Shown here: in pieces, positions 60,950-64,000 of the stretch | Position numbering within the stretch: position 1 is the stretch's first letter | How the letters are laid out: each line of letters begins with the position of its first letter | Assembly (NCBI GenBank): GCA_032719365.1 | Contig: CM064872.1 | Coordinates: forward strand, 60,154,296 to 60,218,295 | DNA: 64,000 nt | From: Prinsepia uniflora | Lineage: Eukaryota > Streptophyta > Magnoliopsida > Rosales > Rosaceae | Direction: 5' to 3' | Position numbers and translations under genes: made by a program | Notes under the pieces: model-generated | Seen by the model: the letters and a program-made list of their open reading frames with translations, nothing else | The model's database searches: none | What the model was told of the DNA's origin: nothing

Positions 60950-61260
60950 GGACTTGGAGTCCATTTGATTTGAGGAGGAATCGGACCGAGGGTCCATTTG
61001 AGTTATAATATCGGGTCGAGGGCCCCGTTGGTTTACTAATCCGGGCTTGAGGCCCAGTTGGTTGTAATCTCGGGCTTGAGGCTCCGTTGCCAGTAGTATC
61101 GGGCTTGAGGCCCTATTGATTTATGGTTTTGGGCTTGAGGCCCCATTGGTTGTGAAATCAGGCTTAAGGCCCGATTGATTTATAGTTTTGGGCTTAGGGC
61201 CCAGTTAGTCGTGATATCGGGCTAAAGGCCCAGTTGATTATAACATCGGGCTTGAGTCCC
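60950..61260 (+). repeat. mini-hairpin array (11 units, period 29-30 bp)
   Basis: 13-mers at 60950, 60983, 61013, 61043, 61072, 61101, 61131, 61160, 61190, 61219 and 61248. Stem types: GGACT/AGTCC, GGACC/GGTCC, GGGTC/GGCCC (with a G-U), GGGCT/GGCCC (with a G-U). Units 61160 and 61248 carry one mismatch each. Confidence 0.88.
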
Positions 61261-61790
61261 AGTTCGGTTTATGAAATGAGAATTCAGGCATGAGACCCTG
61301 TTGAACTGTGGATTTAGGCTGAGGCCTGTGAAATTGATTTGAATCGGATTCGAGGAATCTTATTGAGATGAATCGGGTATGAGACCCAGTTGAAATATGT
61401 TTTGAGAAAGAAAATGTATTATACCCTCCATATGATTTATATGGTCTCCTCCAGACGTCGACTTGGAGAGTCACGATCTACAGACCAGAATGGGTATCCC
61501 CATAGGGATCCCGTTCTAGGAGTGGGAGATATAATGTGGTCCCGGACCAGATTTCGGAGAGATGATCGGACTAGATCCAGAGATAGAGCCTCTCAGACGG
61601 AGAATTTCTGGGGGAAGACTCGGAGTGAGACCCCGAGTGGTGTGCACACTAGTGTAGATATGATGAATCGTGACATATTTTGGTGATGTGTTCCCTAGGG
61701 GCTGTATGCCCCGAGTTGGCATCTTCTTGGAAATGCCACGGATGGGTTATACGTATGAGTACGTATGTGGTTCTTATGGAAAGTGATTTG

Positions 61791-61883
61791 GGGGTGGAGA
61801 CCCCGTGTTCCATGTTTTAGAAAGTGATTTGGGGTGGAGACCCCGTATTCGATGTTTTGGAAATGGTTTGGGGCAGAGACCCC
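61791..61883 (+). repeat. second hairpin array, three units
   Basis: GGGGTGGAGACCCC at 61791 and 61831, GGGGCAGAGACCCC at 61870, period 39-40 bp, in frame with GATTTGGGG...CCCCGT. Two related units are at 11754-11810. Confidence 0.8.
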
Positions 61884-62435
61884 GTATTCGATATTTTAGT
61901 ATTTCACTGAGAACAGTTTTGGGTTGAGACCCACGTTTACTATATTTAGGCAGAGTACCACTTGTGTTGATTTGGGCTAAGTTCCTATGTATTGATTTAT
62001 GGTTTTAAGATTGTGATTTCGGGTCGGGGACCCATAAATGGTTTTATGGTTCGTGACGGTTTATGGGGATTGGACATGATCCCTTGAAAGGTTTTGAGAA
62101 TGTTTTCAAATAGTTTTATGAACGTTTTGATAAATGGTTTTTGAATGCATGCATATGTTTTTAGTGAAGGGCATAAATGTCTTTGTATGTGAACGTTTTA
62201 TTAAAATATTATTTTGTCCACTCACGACTTTTAATGTTTTGAATGCCCTTTAGTTTGATCACAGATGCGGGTTGTAGTAGAGATCGAGACATCACACTCC
62301 TCCTCCTACGATCCTCGCATACTCTGGAAGCCCCGGTGAGGGCTAGAGACAAAATTTTCCCTAGTCTGACACTTTGTGTCAGACGGGATCAGGCGCGTCC
62401 CACGTTAATCCCGGAGGATTTGGGACGAGTCTTGA

Positions 62436-63127
62436 AAAAGTGGTATCAGAGCGGGTTGGCTCATGTGATACCCATGGTACTCTGATACAAGTGGTATCAG
62501 AGCAGGTTGGCTCATGTGATACTCATGGTACTCTGATACCAGTTGGTATCAGAGTGTGTTTTGCTCTTGGTGTGCACGCAGGTCGAGGATGTGATGTCTC
62601 TGCAGTCGTAACAACATGTCATCAACCTGATAGTTAGGGTAAGAGTAGGAAGAACTACGTGCTGAACGAAACTCGGTGCGATAGTTTGAGGTTCGATTGG
62701 CATTGGATGCCACGTATTTCGAGGAAGTGGATCCCGAGTAGGATCAGTATTCATGGGAATCTAACGGCTTAGAGCCATAGTTTTACTGGCGAGTAAGATC
62801 CAATGGACTAGTAGACACCGTGTGACGACTTCCGAAGTCGAGACCGCTAGTCGGTTGTGTCATGTCGAATTGGAGAGTGTGCTGCAGAGAGCAGTTGTGA
62901 TCATGGTTGACCCGAGTGAGATTGTTGGGAATAGGAACATTTGCCCGTATTTGGCATGTATTGGCGTGTTTCGATGCATCAAATCTCGGAGGGATGTCGA
63001 CTGGCACGGAATGCCTCAGAGTAGTTATCGTGTGGCACAATAAGATGCGATTGCGCACGTAGCGCTTATGCAGTGTTACACGGAGTATGGTCAAATTCTT
63101 GTGGAAGCCAGCGGCTGAGAGCCGTAG
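62436..63127 (+). mobile_element. start of the internal region after the 5' LTR, with triplicated primer site
   Basis: TGGTATCAGAGC at 62441 and 62492 and TGGTATCAGAGT at 62544, each followed by a similar GGTTGGCTCATGTGATAC(C/T)CATGG tail in the first two. The rest to 63127 has no long frame and no recognisable Gag, and is cut by another LTR. Confidence 0.8.
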
Positions 63128-64000
63128 TGTAACAACCCGTCCCGAGAGCCGGGATTAGTAGAGTGAGTAAGGTGTGATTAGTGAGGATAATCAATGGGTA
63201 GGTGGTCCCGAAAGGTCCGGGAGCCTAGAATGACGATTTTGCCCCTGGTCCGGGCAAAAATGTTGACTTTTATTCGGGTGGTCAATTGGGTATTGGCCAG
63301 TGACCAGGACGTAGTTGAGGACGTCACGAACCCGTAGACATGAGGTACGTTCGATTCCGACATCCGAGGAGGAAGTTGTGATGTTCGAAAGGTTGAGGGC
63401 TTAACCGTAATTTGGGTAAATTAGGGGGAATAGTTGACTTTTTGTACGAATGGGTTTTGGTAGGTTGGCCTAGCATGGTTAGATAGCTTTCGTCATCCTG
63501 AGTTCGATGACAGGCGGCACGTATTCATCGGACTTACGAGGCGAGAGTTACGGGTCTAGGAAGTTTTGACAAAACCGTAAAAATGTGTTAAACAGGAGGG
63601 TATTTTGGTCTTTTTGGCATCTGGGACTTTGTGCAGAGAGAGAAAGCAAACTGGACGGCTGGGATTTAACCAGATGGGATAAGGGTTGAGTGGATGGTGA
63701 CATGTGGCAAGGGGCTAGAGGATTCTGGGAGAATCCTGTGTGTTCATAGCCCAAATAATTGGGGTGCACTCGTGCAAACCCGTGGTTGTTCTTCGACAAA
63801 CACAGAGAAACAGAGAGAGCTTGTGAGGAGAAGTTGAGGATTGATCGTGGTAATTGACGAGTCCTGGTGAGTGAGGGAGGAACGGGAGACTGAAAGGAAG
63901 CTGGTGGTCGTGAATTGGTGGTGGAATCGTGCACGGCGGCACGGCGGTGGTGTGGCAAAGTTTTTGGGGAAACAGGGAGACTGTGAGCGTCTGGTGGTGG
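63128..64000 (+). mobile_element. LTR (5' part), runs off the window
   Basis: Starts TGTAACAACCCGTCCC at 63128, with GACGATTTTGCCCC, AAATGTTGACTTTT, ACGTAGTTGAGGACGTCACG and GACAGGCGGCACGT in the family order. The preceding five bases CGTAG may be its target duplication. The open frames near 63550-63960 are LTR shadow frames. Confidence 0.8.

Larger units (their letters stand above)
55300..62435 (+). mobile_element. 5' LTR of a plus-strand gypsy element (interrupted by a solo LTR)
   Basis: TGTAAATACCCGTCCC at 55300 to GGGACGAGTCTTGA at 62435 (final CA changed to GA), followed five bases later by the primer site TGGTATCAGAGC. Net length is about 3247 bp after removing 56396-60279 plus TSD. 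It has the CCAAT hairpin (55819), GC-rich module (about 60360), AACATTTTGG block (60460), hairpin arrays (60950-61260, 61791-61883) and end region (62215-62435). Confidence 0.85.

Noticed and set aside
60950..61260. CRISPR-like look of regularly spaced palindromic repeats
   Set aside because: Plant nuclear LTR context, repeats of 13 nt that vary in sequence, and spacers that resemble each other (AGTTGGTTGT.AT); no cas genes.
63548..63958. 136-codon minus frame near the window end
   Set aside because: Lies within a plus-strand LTR, Ser/Pro/His-rich, and overlaps another open frame; no domain.

Overview
The window is plant nuclear DNA: genes with many GT-AG introns, a chloroplast transit peptide, plant-type GSK3 kinase and egg-cell-secreted-like proteins, and very dense LTR retrotransposon nests. 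It is a eudicot; the style of the repeats makes a woody Rosaceae my best guess, at moderate confidence and from memory only.

Genes. Four protein genes are well supported, all on the minus strand: (1) an RRM nucleolar protein of the NIFK/Nop15 type (3417 down to the window edge); (2) a small secreted six-cysteine ECA1/prolamin-like protein (27629-28006); (3) plastid glycinamide ribonucleotide synthetase, PUR2/GARS (38787-41486); (4) a group IV shaggy-like GSK3 kinase, SK41 type (42820-49839). Genes 3 and 4 are head-to-tail neighbours, as their Arabidopsis counterparts AT1G09830 and AT1G09840 are by locus number, so this block looks like an old conserved gene pair. The exon chains of genes 1, 3 and 4 were rebuilt by hand; every junction keeps phase.

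Transposons. 4.6-6.26 kb is a decayed LINE. 6.26-26.32 kb is a nest of one LTR superfamily (termini resembling TGTAACGACCCGTCCC...GGGACGGGTC(N)TGTCA). Solo LTRs sit inside LTRs, and perfect 5-bp target duplications (AAAAT, CAGGC, TATTT, CCAGA) prove the order. The same nest holds a Cassandra-type TRIM carrying a 5S-rRNA-derived segment (TSD GTTTT), itself split by another TG..CA element (TSD AAGGC). 29.9-35.6 kb is a complete young element with 588-bp LTRs (TSD CCAAC) that encodes only Gag (TR-GAG type). 35.75-36.69 kb and 56.70-57.45 kb are non-autonomous hAT elements with 8-bp TSDs. 53.6-64.0 kb is a second LTR nest, including a solo LTR with TSD GGTTC and an LTR followed by a triplicated tRNA primer-binding site.

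Most unusual structure. The large LTRs contain tandem arrays (period about 29-30 bp) of 13-nt perfect or near-perfect mini-palindromes. Their stem sequences change from unit to unit while pairing is kept by compensatory and G-U changes. The LTRs also share a long CCAAT-containing hairpin and a GC-rich inverted-repeat module. These are the best candidates here for something undescribed.
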